Shown: positions 12,801 through 27,800 of the stretch, piece by piece
Numbering within the stretch: the stretch's first letter is position 1
Layout of the letters: each line of letters opens with the position of its first letter
Source of the DNA: Rostratula benghalensis
Taxonomy: Eukaryota > Chordata > Aves > Charadriiformes > Rostratulidae
DNA: 64,000 bases
NCBI GenBank assembly: GCA_013399305.1
Contig: VXAI01000069.1
Location: forward strand, 1,047,588-1,111,587
Direction: 5' to 3'
Notes under the pieces: generated by a model
The model's input: only the letters and a program-made list of their open reading frames with translations
The model's database searches: none
What the model was told of the DNA's origin: nothing
Program-made: the position numbers and the translations under genes

Positions 12801-15800
12801 TACACAGCCTCACCTGGAATCCTTTCTTTAAGCTAAGAAAATAAATCTGAAATCTGACTTCCAAAGCAGAATGATCACCTTATTCCTCACAAATTCCAGC
12901 TCACCATGTAAGTTATTCTTGATGAATTCTCATTTATTATTTGGGTGGACACAGCAATTAATGTCTATATAGAGGATTTTATAAAGTGAATTAATACCTA
13001 CTATGTAAACACTTACCATGACCTCCTCAACTGCATTCCTTAGGATACTCAGGGCAATCAAAAACAATTGTCCTGATGTTATTCCAAAACTTACTGAAGC
13101 CAAGAGAAAGATTTCTATTTATTTCCATGGAAAATAATCAAGTCACTCATGCCTTTAAAAGTGTTGTTTGTGACCTCTGAGCCCTTAATTCTTCTGCCAT
13201 CAAAGTACTCTGTGCAAAATCACTGGGCTTGACAACGCTGGCAGGTCTCCCTGGGTTTTCCTGTAAAACTACTGCAGTTCTGTGTCTCTTAGGCGAGGTT
13301 TTTGGTTCCCTACCACCAAGCAGCAAGTCTGGCAAGCCCTTGAGCTGGCTGCAGGGTAGGGCTATCAGGGCTGCTCTGCTGATTCCTCAGGAAAGGGCTG
13401 GGCAACGCATGATCGAGTCATCTCCTGTTTGTGGAGGCAAGAACCTAAACCACTGGCCCAGCTCCTGGCTCTGCAGCTGGAGGATGGATGCCCTAGGACC
13501 CCAAGGACGTGCTGCTGAAGCCATGAGGAACCGCAGCTTCTCTGCAGAGAGCTCCTCCACCCTCAGCCTCCTGAGAAAAGGCCCAAAGCACCTCAACAAG
13601 ACCTCAGCTGCCACACAGCAATGGACGTAAAGGCAGAGCCTCTTTCAAGAAGGAAGCTCCCCTTTGGATTGTTTGGGAGGGGACAAAATGACCAGTGAGA
13701 AATTTTATATCTGAAATGCTTCCAAGCAAAAAGCTCATTAGCTCAGATCCACAGTATAGGCTGTGTTTTTTCATAAGGGGACACTGCTTAAAAAAGCAAG
13801 CTGGCAAATCCTGAACTGGCTTCATCTCCTAAATGATTCCGTGTTCTGTGCCAAATCCAGTGTATTAGAATAATCTCCTCCTGGAATGGTACGTGGGAGA
13901 AATTATTTATTACAGATATTCACATACAGATGTAACTCTCAAAATAATCTGATGTTTGCACATATTAGTACCTGGGACAATAAATACATTAACAGCTTAC
14001 TGCCTCCCTCTTCTATGAAGTTTATAGTACTCTACTCTTTGGCAAGCACTTTGGATTGTGCAACAACATAATTACATGTCATTCTCACAAACTTTTGTGC
14101 TATGGAGATCTTGTACCATGTCTGAAGTTTATTAAAAAAATCTTTTAAGCTAATTAAGTTTTGGGATGTTACATTCAATTGCTTCTTCATATAATTAAAT
14201 ATCTTCAAAGTCTGTGTTCCTGTCAACCCTGCTTGAACTGAAGGAAACTTTGAAAAATAAGATTTGTTCATAATTCTAGAAGGAACTTACATTGTTGAGC
14301 TACATGGACCAAACTTCAGCCTGGTTGCACAAGTGATTTAGAAAAAATACATGTAATTGAAATTAAGGATGCCAGATTTACTGCTGGGATATGCTGCTGC
14401 ATTTCGCTGATCTCCATAGCATTAGTTAAGAGCGAAGGTCACTTTGCATTCCAGCACGCTTCAACACCCGGCTGAAAAGCACTGCCATGGGCTTGGGAGA
14501 GCTTCTGAACACTAACAGAGCACGGGAGAGGTGAACAAGGGCAGGATGTCACTGATGCCTTGAGGTTACGTCTTTACAAAAAAGCAGAGGTAACTCTTAA
14601 GACACGGAGTGGTAACACACTTTCAGACTTCAGATTCATCAAGGGGGAAAAAGGGGCACTTTGTGCTCATTTTGTTAGAATTTACTGATCGGTGCAACTA
14701 CTACTTAATCAGCATAACAAATTTCATTCACTACAATGAACATTCACTTACTGATGAACAAACCTTCTTTCACATTTGTTAACAGTGGTGGGTTCTTCAG
14801 AGGAAGGCTAGAAGCTCTACAGCCCTCTGATGAACACGGTAAAACACACCAACAAGTCCAATAGCAAAGAAATGAACCAGCTGGTTAAAGACTATGCTCA
14901 GCTGGCTGCTGTATGGCTCCTTGGCCTGCCCAGCTCTCATGACGTCTAAAAGCCTTTTTGTCAGTACGGTCTTTGCACAGGTAGGATAATCTGTATCTCC
15001 TATACATCAGATTCCTGCATCTCTTGTCCCTTCAAACTAATTTTCAAGCTTTCAGTTTTGTTCTGGTAAAGATCATAGAATCATAGAATGGTTAGAGTTG
15101 GAAGGGACCTTAAAGATCATCCAGTTCCCAACCCCCCCTGCAGGATCATCTCCCACCAGACCAGGTTGCTCCAAGCCCCATCCAGCCTGGCCTTGAACCC
15201 CTCCAGGGATGGGGCAGCCACAACTTCTCTGGGCAACCTGTTTCATTGTCTCACCAACATCACAGCAAAGAATTTCTTTCTGGTATTGAATCTAAATCTC
15301 CCCTCTTTCAATTTAAAGCCATTACCCCTTGTCCTGTCACTACACTCCATCACAGAGTCCCTCCCCATCTCTCCTGTAGTTCCCTTAAGATCCTGGGAGG
15401 CCATTATAAGGTCTCCTTGGAGCCTTCTCTTCTCCAGGCTGAACAACCCCAGCTCTCTCAGCCTGGGGTTGATGAATGTTTTAAGATGAAGGGAGTCCAG
15501 CATTATGCAGGTGAACATGCAGAGCTCCTGCTGCTTTTGGGGTGGGATCAGAATGGTAGTGCTATTCCCACATATTCATATAAAAAAAACCCCAAAGCAG
15601 TAAAAAATCTCCTGAAATAAAAGCTTCTATGGTAGAGGGATGCTGCATTTTGGGAAATGTGACAGCATAAGTTCTCCAGACTTAATCCCCTCATGCAACG
15701 AGGCACCAGATTTCAGGACAGCTGAAATCAGAAAAATCAGAAAAAATACTGATTTTTAGAGTCCTCAGAAAACTGAACAGCCAGTGGAATGGAGTTCTCC

Positions 15801-18800
15801 AGCTCAAGTGCAGCAGAGCTGGGGTTCTGGTATAATATATGGGGAATAAGCAGTTGGCTTACAATACTCTTTCTGAAGATTAATATAAAATTTCCTTCTT
15901 CAATAACGTAATCATGTCATGAGTCTGTTCCATTTCTTCAAGTCATCAGTATCTTTTCACACTGCCATTAATATATTCCTAATTTTCTGATTCCCAAGGA
16001 AGACATCCCTTTAGGTTTCAGTGTAACCTCTTTTTCCCCACATGGACTTTCTCTATAACTGGCTGGCTAATGTATCCACCAGGGAATGAAACACAGAATT
16101 TATTTGACGTTCCTACGTTACTGCCCTGGAGCAGATGCTCCAGCACAGAAGATTTTCAGATTATCAAGAGAGGGTAAAAGGAATGTCACAGCCTCTGCTG
16201 GTCTATGTAGGGACATTTATCAAAAAGACAGCTGGTATAAGATTGCTATATTCTTTTCCCCTGATGCAATACAAGGTACTTTAAAACTGTTTTAAAGTAA
16301 TTAAGTTGAACCTAACTTTCAAAAATTCAACAGAACGGGGATTTCTTTCTCCTAGTTCATGAAGTTGTTCCCTTTGTGCTGAAATAGGCTCAGAAACACA
16401 GTATTATCTTTCCTTTCAGTCCCCATGTATGCCAGCAGACATTTCCATGAGGCATGCTGCTTGCAAAGCACTCTGCCAAAAGGCCAGAAACCAGTTTACT
16501 GCCCCACCAAAACATTAGGCTTTTTCTCGAGAGAAACAGGAGTCTGTTTTCTTGAGGCCAAGGAAACTTCTCCTCTATTCTGGTGCGGGGGAGACATCTG
16601 GGTTATCTCACTTTGACAAGAAACAGAACAATTAAACACTTAAAAAAAAAAAAGAAGTAACCCATCAGCTTGTGGAGTATAAGAGCTTCACATTTTTATC
16701 TCAAAATGCACAGGGCCAGGAAGTTACACAAACTTTAATGGAACTTCAGATGGCACTCCCGCGGCTGCTAACAAGAAATTGCACTGCTTATATGACAACC
16801 AGCAAATACAATTCACATGAAAAAAAGGGAATAAATTCTACATGAGAAAATAAGCAGCAGGGGAAATTAGCCTGTAAAAGCTTCATTCCCAAGATACTTA
16901 TGTATCTGGCACGGGTAAAGCACCAGAAAAGACGCATGAAGGAGAAATGTTGTGATGGGCATCCGTGTCGCCACAGCTCTGGAATGCTGCAGTGCATGTT
17001 TAAAGAAAGCCCCTCTGAGAATTGCAGGATCCACATGGCACGGCACACACATGCTGCACAGTACAGCATTATCTGAGGAGTGGATCTGAACAAGAAAAAC
17101 ATCTGCATTTCCTCCCGTTTACATGACTACCATTTCTCCTTCATGAGGGAATTAGATGCCCNNNNNNNNNNNNNNNNNNNNNNNNNNNNNNNNNNNNNNN
17201 NNNNNNNNNNNNNNNNNNNNNNNNNNNNNNNNNNNNNNNNNNNNNNNNNNNNNNNNNNNNNNNNNNNNNNNNNNNNNNNNNNNNNNNNNNNNNNNNNNNN
17301 NNNNNNNNNNNNNNNNNNNNNNNNNNNNNNNNNNNNNNNNNNNNNNNNNNNNNNNNNNNNNNNNNNNNNNNNNNNNNNNNNNNNNNNNNNNNNNNNNNNN
17401 NNNNNNNGAGAAGAGAAGAGAAGAGAAGAGAAGAGAAGAGAAGAGAAGAGAAGAGAAGAGAAGAGAAGAGAAGAGAAGAGAAGAGAAGAGAAGAGAAGAG
17501 AAAAAAATCAGCTCTGTTAAAGTTTTTCTGAGTGTTAGCTTACTAAGGCAATTTTGAATATATTTTCTGATGGTGAAGAGCCACCAGAAGGTGAACAAAA
17601 CCAATTACACATATATAAGTACCACGACAGACCTGACAAAAATAACACTTAGTCCATAAGCAGGCGCCTGCAGGGCAAATGCATGTGGGTTTACCCATTT
17701 CGCTGTGCATGACTTGGCTCCATAATACATATTTTGCATCAGCTTCTGCCCTGACTTTGTTCGTATCAAACCCTTGTAAGAAGATCAACAAGCTCTTAGG
17801 AGGATATGAAATTACTGACACAACAGAACCCACATAAGCCATGACTTAAGTCCGCCAAGTGTCCTTAACTGGCCACCTTTTCCTAGAGTATTTCCAGCTT
17901 TCATAAAATTTCTGGAAAGCAAGGGGTGAATATTTAAGAGTCAGCAACAGCTTAGGTAGAGTTTTACACTATTTACTTCTATGTATCTTCTTCTGCCTGC
18001 AAGGTTTGCATGTGACAGAAGAGTAGTTTGCAACTGATACCACCGAAATACATGACTTTGCATACATTACCCGCTATGGTGCAGCATACAGACACTTCAA
18101 GCTAGCTCAAAATAAACTGCCTGGAGCACAAGTAGTGGGTGTAGATGTAACAACACAGAGCTCTGCCACGGCTTCATCTCTCCCAAGGAGGACCCAAAGC
18201 AAATGGCACAGCTTGTAGGTAAGTAAGGCTTGGGTCGGTGCCCACCTCTGAGCTCAGCTTGGTGTGCGGGCTCTGTCGCTCATACCCCATTTCTGAGCAG
18301 GCATTTTGTCCCATTTTAACAGCACTTGTGGGAAAAAATTTTACATTGTGGTACCCGTGTCCTCAGTGCACAGCCACTTGTCACCAGCCCTTTGCAGCAA
18401 CACCCACATCAACGTCAAACAGGCAGATGAGCTCTGTGCCACCAACTGCACCAGCAGCCGTGGTGTCTGCAGAGAGCAGGAACCCAAACCCCTCCCCTGG
18501 CAACTCTATGGAGACCCTGCACGGCTCCAGGTGACACTGCAGTGGAAGAGCAGGCACCCTGCCCCCCTGCCACCCTGGGCAGGGGTCACAGTAGTTTTAA
18601 AAGTAAGGAAGAAACTTCTCATGCACCTAAAAGATGATTTACAACTAAGGGAGAAAGGCAAATGGGAGAGAAAAATACATTCTTTTTCTCCACATCTGCA
18701 TGGCACGGGAGATTGCCTTCGTAGGACATCTGGTCCTTGCAAGATAGAAGAATTGTAACAACTGGAAAAAGAGCAAAGCGATGACATAAGAATCAAAATT

Positions 18801-21800
18801 AAAATCAAGCATCTGAGAAGCAAAAGGATTTTCAAAATCTTACTAATAGTTTTGAACATAAAAAATGTTTTGTAAGATATTCAACATCATCTCCTTTTGC
18901 TAAATGTTCTTAAAACTGCAAAAATCAAAGAGGATGAGATGTGAAATTCCTGATTATGTAGGAAGAATGTATCTAAACTCCAAAGAGGTAATAGACCAAA
19001 CATTTAGTATACTTTCAAAGGTCAGTCCCATACTCATTCAGTCATCAAGTTTAGCTCTTCCCAGATTCCAGGACCCATTTGTTTCTGCCTTTAAAGCACT
19101 TCCCAAACATCACCTCTACAACACCACCTAAACAAACGATGGACTCATATGCATAGTGCACACTTTAAGATCTGCGAGACCAGGATTTCCTGAAGTGTGT
19201 TCACAAAAGAGACCATATGGGAGAGGATTTCTTTCCACATGCAAGACCTAATTTAATTTTCAGTTGCTTCTGTATTTTAATATTTTCTTTGCTTCAGTTC
19301 AATTTCTGTTCCACTCCATCCCCCGCTCAAGAAAGGCATCTAGAAATATAAAGGGTAAGTCCAGGAAAAGCTTGCAATTTATTACAGAGGGTTACTTAAA
19401 AGAAAAAAACAGCCGCAATGGATTAATGTATTTCCTTTCCCACAGCTTTTTCACTTAAACCATAACTGTGCATATTTACTGCAACTCTTCCATCTGCCAC
19501 AGGCCTTGTGCTGAGACATCCAGCACACAGGCTGCGGGGACTGAGAGCCAGGAGACAGGTCCCACCGCTGTGCTCCAACTTTGTGATTAATATGGGCATG
19601 AAGCCTGGTGAAAAGCCACGCTTCGGGACATTGCTGACTATCAACAGGGACCCAAATCCTTGTTATTCCAGCCGTTTATCCTCCACGTGAGTCAAGTCTT
19701 TGACAACAGAAAATGCTTATGAACAAAAACCCAAACAGATTGTTGTCAAAAGTCAAGGCACATCACCAGACTTGCTCCTATTTCTTACAAGGAAAAGTCC
19801 TGCATCTTCTGTGTAGTGGAAGAAGAAATGGCTAACGTAGGTGCTTGCTTTTCCTCTTATGAGGAGCAGTACAACCGAGTACTTACCTTTTTACAAGGTC
19901 AAATTGCGTCCCCATCACTGTCAAGAGTTTATCCTTTGAACCTGATCCTTTCAGCAGGCACATACATAAACACACACACAGTTGACAATTTTGGAAGTGT
20001 CACTGATAGATAAGTTATGTAAATGATACGACATACTATAATCACCTTTAGACTTATTCTTGGAGTCCCGGGGTTTCTGGAAGAGATCAACCAGCCACAT
20101 TGTCACTCCAGTGCCCTGAGGTGACAAACCCACTGACTGCAGTGATATCACAGTAATTGTCCCAACAGATCAGTGACCTCTTTGCAAACCTCTCTGCAGC
20201 ACAACACTGGCCTGAATAAACCGGGCTCCTCCCCAAACTGAAAAAAAAGTATGTAAAAGCCTGTAAGTTGCTTCCACGTAGTAAACTCCCAGAAAAGGTG
20301 ATGTTTCTCCTCTTGTTTGGGATAGCACGTTTGTTTCTGGGAGGATTATTTCTCAAATATCACTCTTAATTACTAACAAGCAAATTGACTGCAATTCTAG
20401 CACTGACTTCAGGGGTTTCATCCCTCTTTCATAATTCCTGTCTCTAACACTTCTATATGTTTTATGGAGAACCCCCAGTTGCGACTGGCTGAGAAGGGCA
20501 ACACCTCTGGAACAAAACAGCTATTTTAGCATCTTGAGAAGACCACTGTAAACCCACACATAAATCCTGTTTGTCCAGAAAGAGGGAAATGGAGACGTCC
20601 TTGACTATTGGGAAATAGATCTTGCCTAGCCACCAGGACCCTGTTGATGCACCAAATAGCACCAACACAGCCAGGAACAAAGTGAAGACGAGCAGCTCCC
20701 ACACAATGGAGAATGTTGACTCCATCCAGATGTTGAAGTAATGCAGTCTCCCTTTGCTGAGACCAATAACCAGGCTTTGTGATACAGATGCTTATTCACT
20801 AGGAATCCATGTCAGACCAATCGGTTTTCTGTGCAGGAGTTACCAAAAAAGACCAACTTCAGAAACCACCAACTTCTGATGTGACCAACTGGGCTTTGAA
20901 CTCTAAACTGTGGCCTGAACACAGACAGCTTTTCCCTGTGCCCCTGAAGGATGTAGGCAGGTGCCTCTTCCTTAAAGTTGACTATTAGCATTAATGACCC
21001 ACATCAATGTGCTTCATGCTCATTTAAAAGAAAAAGGCAAGAGCCATCTTAGCTCTCTGCTGTAAAACTCATTTATTTACACCTTAGTGCAAAGAAGATT
21101 CCCATGTGCAGCACACCAGTCTCATCTGTCATCAAGCTGTTAAAAAAAAAAAAAAATAGAAAGAAAAGTCCCCTGCTCTTGACAGGGTAGAAGTAAGAAA
21201 ACTTGACTTTTGGTCAAGAGTGCCAGATAATATAGCAATCTCCTCAAGGAATCTCATAAGAAATGTCACCCATTGCTGTTCACAAACACAAGACTGGTTT
21301 GGCTCTATTCAGTTACAAGCAAAGAAGGATAATTAAGCAGTTCATGATATGGAACGGATAAAGCATGTGCAATCTTATTTATGTTCTCTGCACCTGTGTT
21401 TTCTATGGTTTAAATTATAATACTGATCTTTTAAACCGCACTCAGGGAGTATCCCAGATCATTCACATAAGAGAGAGTAATATATTCTATTTTTAATCAA
21501 GATGTAAATGAAAAAGGATGCAAGGTATTATTGAGCCTTACCAGTAGCCAAATACATACTGGCAAATTACTGTCGTCTCAAGGCAACCTGAGTGTTCCCA
21601 GAACCAGTGTGTGCCCAGCTCATTTGTCAGTGTCACTGTTCCTCTCCTTTGTTCTCCCCGTGTTTACGATCTTCTCCCTTGTGCTTCAACTTGCATTATT
21701 TAATTCACGGTTTTACGGGGAACCTCTGGTAGCTCATCTTTCAAACCAGACTGTAACCTCTACCCGGGCAAACCACAACTGCATTTTCCAGCTCTCGGAG

Positions 21801-24800
21801 CAACGAAACCACGCCGTCCTTGCTAAAACCCTCTAATCCTTAACGAAGTCTTCGAGGTCGAACCACTCCTGTTGGATGTGCACACAGCGCCTACGGGAAT
21901 GGCACCAACACCTCCCAGCCCCCACGAAACCTCAGCCATGGGGATATGGAAGGCGAGAGCCCCCCGGGGCTGTCGGAGCAGCACCTCATGCCGTGGGACG
22001 CCCATCCTGATGGTGCCTCCACGAGTGGTTCCTCCACGGAGCTCCTTACGCCTGCAGCTCCCACCGCAGGCTGACGGCCAGGTGGGTAACAGAGAGGGTC
22101 TTTTCCTAGCACCAACAGACTGCTCCTGGTCTAAATAACACGAGACAACGCTTTTACATCGTTATTACATTTTTAATTAGCTATTGCGGTATAACGGGTA
22201 GATTATTGCATTGTCTGTAATTTCATCCTCGCTGTATTCCAGTCAGTCCCCTTCACAGATCTGGAGTTACCAGATATTTCCCCGCTATTTTTGTTTTGCA
22301 TATCCCTTGAAAGTACTTGAAAATGAAGCATTAATAATCAGTCCGGATATACAAATCAATAGGAATCTAATACATATTCTGTTTTTTTAAAAAAAAAGTC
22401 AGCTAGGTTCGAGATGCCTAAACTCAGCTCCCCCCAGACAAAAAAGAAAGAATAGATTGCAGGATGTATGTGTGTGTGTGTCTACACCAGGAATTCATGA
22501 TATATGCCGTGGCTCTGTATTTCCATTTCATTTTAAAGCGCATGGGTAACACACTACGGTATTTTTGTACGATGAACAATTTCCCCTAATTTAGAAGATC
22601 AGATCAAAACTGGTTCCATAAAGGAAAAGTACATCTGTACAGTTAAAATAAACATAAAGTCATTTGAAGATATTTAAATGCATGCAAAGGAAAAGAAAAT
22701 TTCTTTCCTTTAATTTTTTTTAAATGCAACGTTAAAAACACTGTAATAGTTAAACATAATCATCCATGGACTTTTGTATTAGAATATGTAGAATAATGGT
22801 AATGAACAATGCTTATGCAATATACCTTTTAGATATAGCACCCCCCTTAAAAAAAAAAAATCAAAGGATTGTCTGACGTGAAAAACTTGTATTGTTCAAC
22901 CACTGCAGTGCACTGACTCTGAACTGTAACACCCAAACGCTTTTGCATTGGTTCCCCCGCCCTCTGGGCAGCACAGAACGCTGCTTACTGACCTTACTGA
23001 AGGTTTCAAGAAAATGTACTCAACTGGCAGCCTTGTTATGAATATATTAACTGCAAGGAAACAGAAATTATGCAACATTTTAGCTACTCTCACATGTTGA
23101 TGGAATGCATTTTCCAAGAGATTATTTGTTTTTCCTTTCCACCATTCAATGGTCCTTCAGCTTTGCTATACTTTTGTTACACTGTGCCTCCTAAAAACAT
23201 ACAGAAACATACTTAGAAACTACTAAAACTATTTCTTTCAAAAATACTTGATCGAAATAGGATAAGATAGCGTCCATTCAAGCCAGGTGTTACTACTTTT
23301 TCAAAGCAATTTCTAACACAAAAAAGCAAGTCTTTAAAAGCAAGTTTCTACTTTTTAGAGCATTCACAGAGCACAGAGATGGAGACAGCTTTTAAATGAG
23401 AAGTTTCTATTCCAACAGCCAGCGTCTAGGGAAACTTTCATTGTACTTTTTTTCCAACAAGGCAAGAGCATAGCAGCCTCCAGTTGCATGTGCAACCTCT
23501 CAGAGCAGCCATACACAAATAAATACACAATTTCTTCAATGTTGACTAGACTGCCAGCGGTACAGTAATGAAACTTTATTCTAAAAGTGATAGCACTTTC
23601 TCCCAAGTAATTAGAAAAAAACTCTGTTCTACCCAGGCTTGGATTTATATTTTTTTTTAACTGTTACTCCTTTTTTCCCCTCTAGCTGATATTTTATTTC
23701 ACAGAAGAAGCAATGCATACCCAGTTTCAGTTAATGGAGGATCACACAGCACACAAACTGTAAGAAGAAAGAGTGAAGGCAAACTGTGAGCCAGAACAAC
23801 ACAAAAGTTCTGTCACTGACATTTTCCTCCCAGCACCCAATTTCATAGTTTTTTTCCATTTAAAATATTCTCTATTTCTGATGTTTAAAAGTAATCCTTC
23901 AAACGATCTTACAGTTATCTTATTTAAACTTATGAAGTAGATATGCCTAGTGCTATGGTTTCAGTATTTTGCAGATTTCTCTGTTAATAAGGCTGTATCC
24001 AACCCAGCCGACACATTAACTCCACTGTAGTTTGTGACAATTTAAAGATTTTCTTTTAAGAAGACAATTATACAAGGAATGAAACTGAACGTTCATTCTT
24101 AGTAACCAAAGCAAATCCCAAAACAACCAAATTTTAAAACTCTGAGCACATCCCTCAGACTCGTACTTGAGAAAACCAGCAGAAACTCAGCTGACTAAAA
24201 AAGCCAAGAACATCCTTAACATTTGGGATTTACCATAAAAACCGAAAAACAAGAATTAATGCACTCAGTTGTCTCTCAATCTGTGTTGCATGTCCTCCTT
24301 AATAGGCAGGGTTTTTTTAATATTAAAAACATCAAGCACAACCTGATGAAATTTTAAGATTATGGGCTATCATAAATGATGAGTAGTGAATACAAAAAGC
24401 AGCCATTAACATATTCACCTACTAGTTTCAAGAACACATAATTACAATTATGGCTGTAAACCTCTCCATGTCAGGGTCTTCCTGCAAACGTTGAACTTCC
24501 AGAAATAAAGATGACTGTAAGCACATTATTTTTATTATGACCTCTTTCTAAAATATATTGTAACCTGTATTCTGAACTGAATTCTTTATTTTTATATCAA
24601 GAAATTCTACACTTTTTAATATGCAGATAATTAGGCCACTGATTTAAATAGAAAGCAGAGCTTTTATAAATTACTCAGACAAGTTTCATTTTTGCTGTTC
24701 CTGAAATCTAGAAGGGTCAGAGCCAGGACATGGCAGCCCATTACTCTTTTCCCATTGCAAATGAAACAAACAAAATGCTAGAAACTCAACAAATCTTCTT

Positions 24801-27800
24801 GACATGATACACAGACACCTAAAACGGCTTTAATCAAATTAAACATCAGTACAGATTTGGAATTGTTGACATAATTCACCAACAGCATCTTTAGTTGAAA
24901 ACAGAGACAGAGGAAAAATTAATCCAAAATTTAGAAACAAATTTTCCTTCTACAGGTTGTCCACCAAAATATTTCTTCTTCTTTTTATTATGATCTAACC
25001 AATTAGCTGAGTAACAGTTGAATTACATTCTGTAGAAAGCTAAAGGGGATGCTTTCACTAAACATTGATTAGGGGAAACACTTTCAGGCTCTACTAAAAA
25101 TGCACAGCTACTTTTTAACACTTTTCAAGCCCAGAGGGCACCACCCTTAAACAACCTGGTTGAGTGCTTAATGCTCTCCGCTTTGTTGGACGTTCACCCG
25201 AGTGAAATCAACTTAAACACAGAAAACAATTAACAAAAATTAAGGTATAAATTTGTTGCATTTGCTTTTATGAAATTCTGAGTGGATAATGAAATGCACT
25301 GAAAATTACTCAAAGGATCTTTCTGTGGCTGTTATTTTGTTGGGTTTGGGGTTTGTTCTTTTGGGTTGTTTTTTTGTTTGGTTTTTTGTTTGTTTGTTTG
25401 TTTTATTGTTGTTGTTTAAATAAAAGTTAAAAACAGACTAAAGAGTCTCCCAAACCGTTATTTGTTAAAATTATTTTGCCATTTTCCAAAGAAAGGCTGG
25501 GTTCAGATTTTAGGGTCCAGATCCTCCGGTGGAAAATCTGCCCTGACACTAAGCTCCCACACGACAGGGAAACTCAGCCCATCCAGGCACTCGGTCTATC
25601 AGAAATCAGCTCCAGTGATAAGCTTCAAATGCCGGGTCTAGTAATTCCAGGTGTTCTCAAAGCCCTGTTAGCGTCACAGATGGAGAGGATTTTTCCCCAT
25701 CCCCACATCCTGTTTTAAAAAGCAGATGTGGGGGCTCCCAGGACCCTGACAGACAACCCTTTGTTCCCCCTCGATTGGAGGGCGTCCAAGCATTCTCACT
25801 AAGGAAAACGGGATTTCTGTGCCCCAGTTGTGCTACGAAGAAAAAAAAAATCACTAATTCCATGGGCTCTTTAAGGGGCACTATTCAATGTGAGGTTACC
25901 AACATCTCCACAGGTTCATCAGTTGGTTTATTTTAAGGTCATTTTAGGTTTTTTTCTCTCAAGTCCAAAATTTTAAGTGAACAAATTTCCATGAATGCAG
26001 CAGCTCTAAGGTTTAGGATTCATCGCTGAGAATTAATTTAGCTATAGCTTCAAATTGTGCAACATCAATTATTCGAACAGGAGTATTTGAAATCACTAAC
26101 TGAACACAATGAGATTGTTTTCCTGCTCAAAAAAGCCAAGATTCCCATTCTTTCTTCAGGCACTATGGGCTGCTTATCAAAGCTTAATACTGGACATCAA
26201 CATCTATTTTGCATAGATACCAGAGAGTGTGTGTGGGGGAATTCCCTGTCGTGTTTCTGCAAGCAAAGATTCAGAAAAAGAACTGCTAATTCTAAAAAGG
26301 AAATTTGAAGCAATGAATAACAAACAGAAACCCTCAATCCAACTTTGGTAACTTTGCATGTAACTACAGTTCTGAGAGTGATCAACAGGAGTCTCTGAAA
26401 TATTTTTGGTACAAGCTCACTGTGGTACGTGATGAAGAGACAGAAAGGAATAGAAAAATGTTTTTGCATCTTCCTGGAAAGGTGCAGTCCATCCTCCCTG
26501 CTGCTCTTTGGGGCTAATGAGATGGAATATATTTATTGGTATAGTAGGATTTTTACAATGGGATGATTTGCTTGGGTATATGTATGTGAATGTCAATGTG
26601 AATATGTAGTAAGAAAAAAAGGTAACAAGCTGTCTCAGACCTAATTATTCCTAAGGATTAGAATTCTTTCCTGATTTTATTAGCGTACCTTAACAACGGC
26701 TTCAGAGTATTTTTAAAAGATAAATAAAACCTCATGCTGATATTTGATATATTGTGCAAATGAGTAATTTGCAGCTTAAACTCCCTCCCAGGTTTGCTTA
26801 GGGTGCTGTAGGCAGCAGGTCACTGCCAGCACTGAGAAGTTCAGCTCAGAGTTGAGCAACTCCATTCTTCGGGCAGACAGCGCTGCATCAGCAACGAGAT
26901 TAGATTTTTCTTTGCTACTCCATTTCCTGGGAAACACTATAGTTAAACCATATTGAAGATCAGTGGCAATGTCCACCAAAAGGAAAATTCTATAGCTTGC
27001 ACTCCAGCTAAATCGAAAGTAGAAAAACAACAGGTCGTTGCTTTAAAAAGCAAACACCAAGTGAAAGGATGACAAAATATCACTGAAGGAATCTACTACC
27101 TTGAGCACAGTTCTAATGCCCTGCTGACCTGTGATGCCTGTTTGATACATGCAGGGCTTAAAACCTGGTGTCTGGGAAATTTTAAAAAGCCACCATTACA
27201 AATTTTGACATAGCAAATATCAATATATTGTGGATGTTAAACCATTACTACTACCCAAATAGAACATTTTGGCTGTTTTTAAATCCTTGACTGTAGGTGA
27301 CTTCAGGAAGAAATTCCAACTCTCTAACTGGAGAGCTGGAAAGGCAGTGAGGATCTGGATGGAACCAAAGCAGCTCATTCTTGACTATTGTTCTTTTTTC
27401 TTCTTCTTTTCCCTATTCCTTTTTTTTTTCTTTTTATTTTATGGTGACAGTTTCAAGACAGGCGAATGACACTAAAAAAAGATAAACACTTCCATATGGC
27501 AACTCTACAAATCTCTAACCAGAAACCACACACAACCCCTGAAAAAGAGATTTTAAACACTTTTAACAGGTAAATGTTTCCCTATCTACACATCTACTCC
27601 TGTGAGTCACTTAAAATTTATTGGCACTGACAGTACACAGGATCAGAGAGTGCTTCAGAGCAGTCTATCCTGCTAAAATGTGTAATTTTTATAAGAGCAT
27701 TTAAGAAATCTATGTAGCCTGAATTACAAACTCCCAGGACAAGGAGTGACCGAGCTGTGTGATTTGGATTTTTTAGTTAACACAACAAAGCAGGACGGCG

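Noticed and set aside
15088..15620. ORFs of 91-133 codons on both strands at 15.1-15.6 kb
   Set aside because: They lie over the CR1 3' end; the plus-strand ones are antisense to the element.
16842..17068. Plus-strand open stretch of about 74 codons
   Set aside because: It is the antisense shadow of exon 14, whose splice sites and phase fit the minus strand.
17080..17604. ORFs of 133-150 codons across 17.1-17.6 kb
   Set aside because: They consist of unknown residues from the N gap plus a translated (GAGAA)n tract.
20462..20725. 87-codon minus-strand ORF with a hydrophobic segment
   Set aside because: Exons 9 and 10 already join in phase, and no donor was found. The hydrophobic run alone is not evidence.
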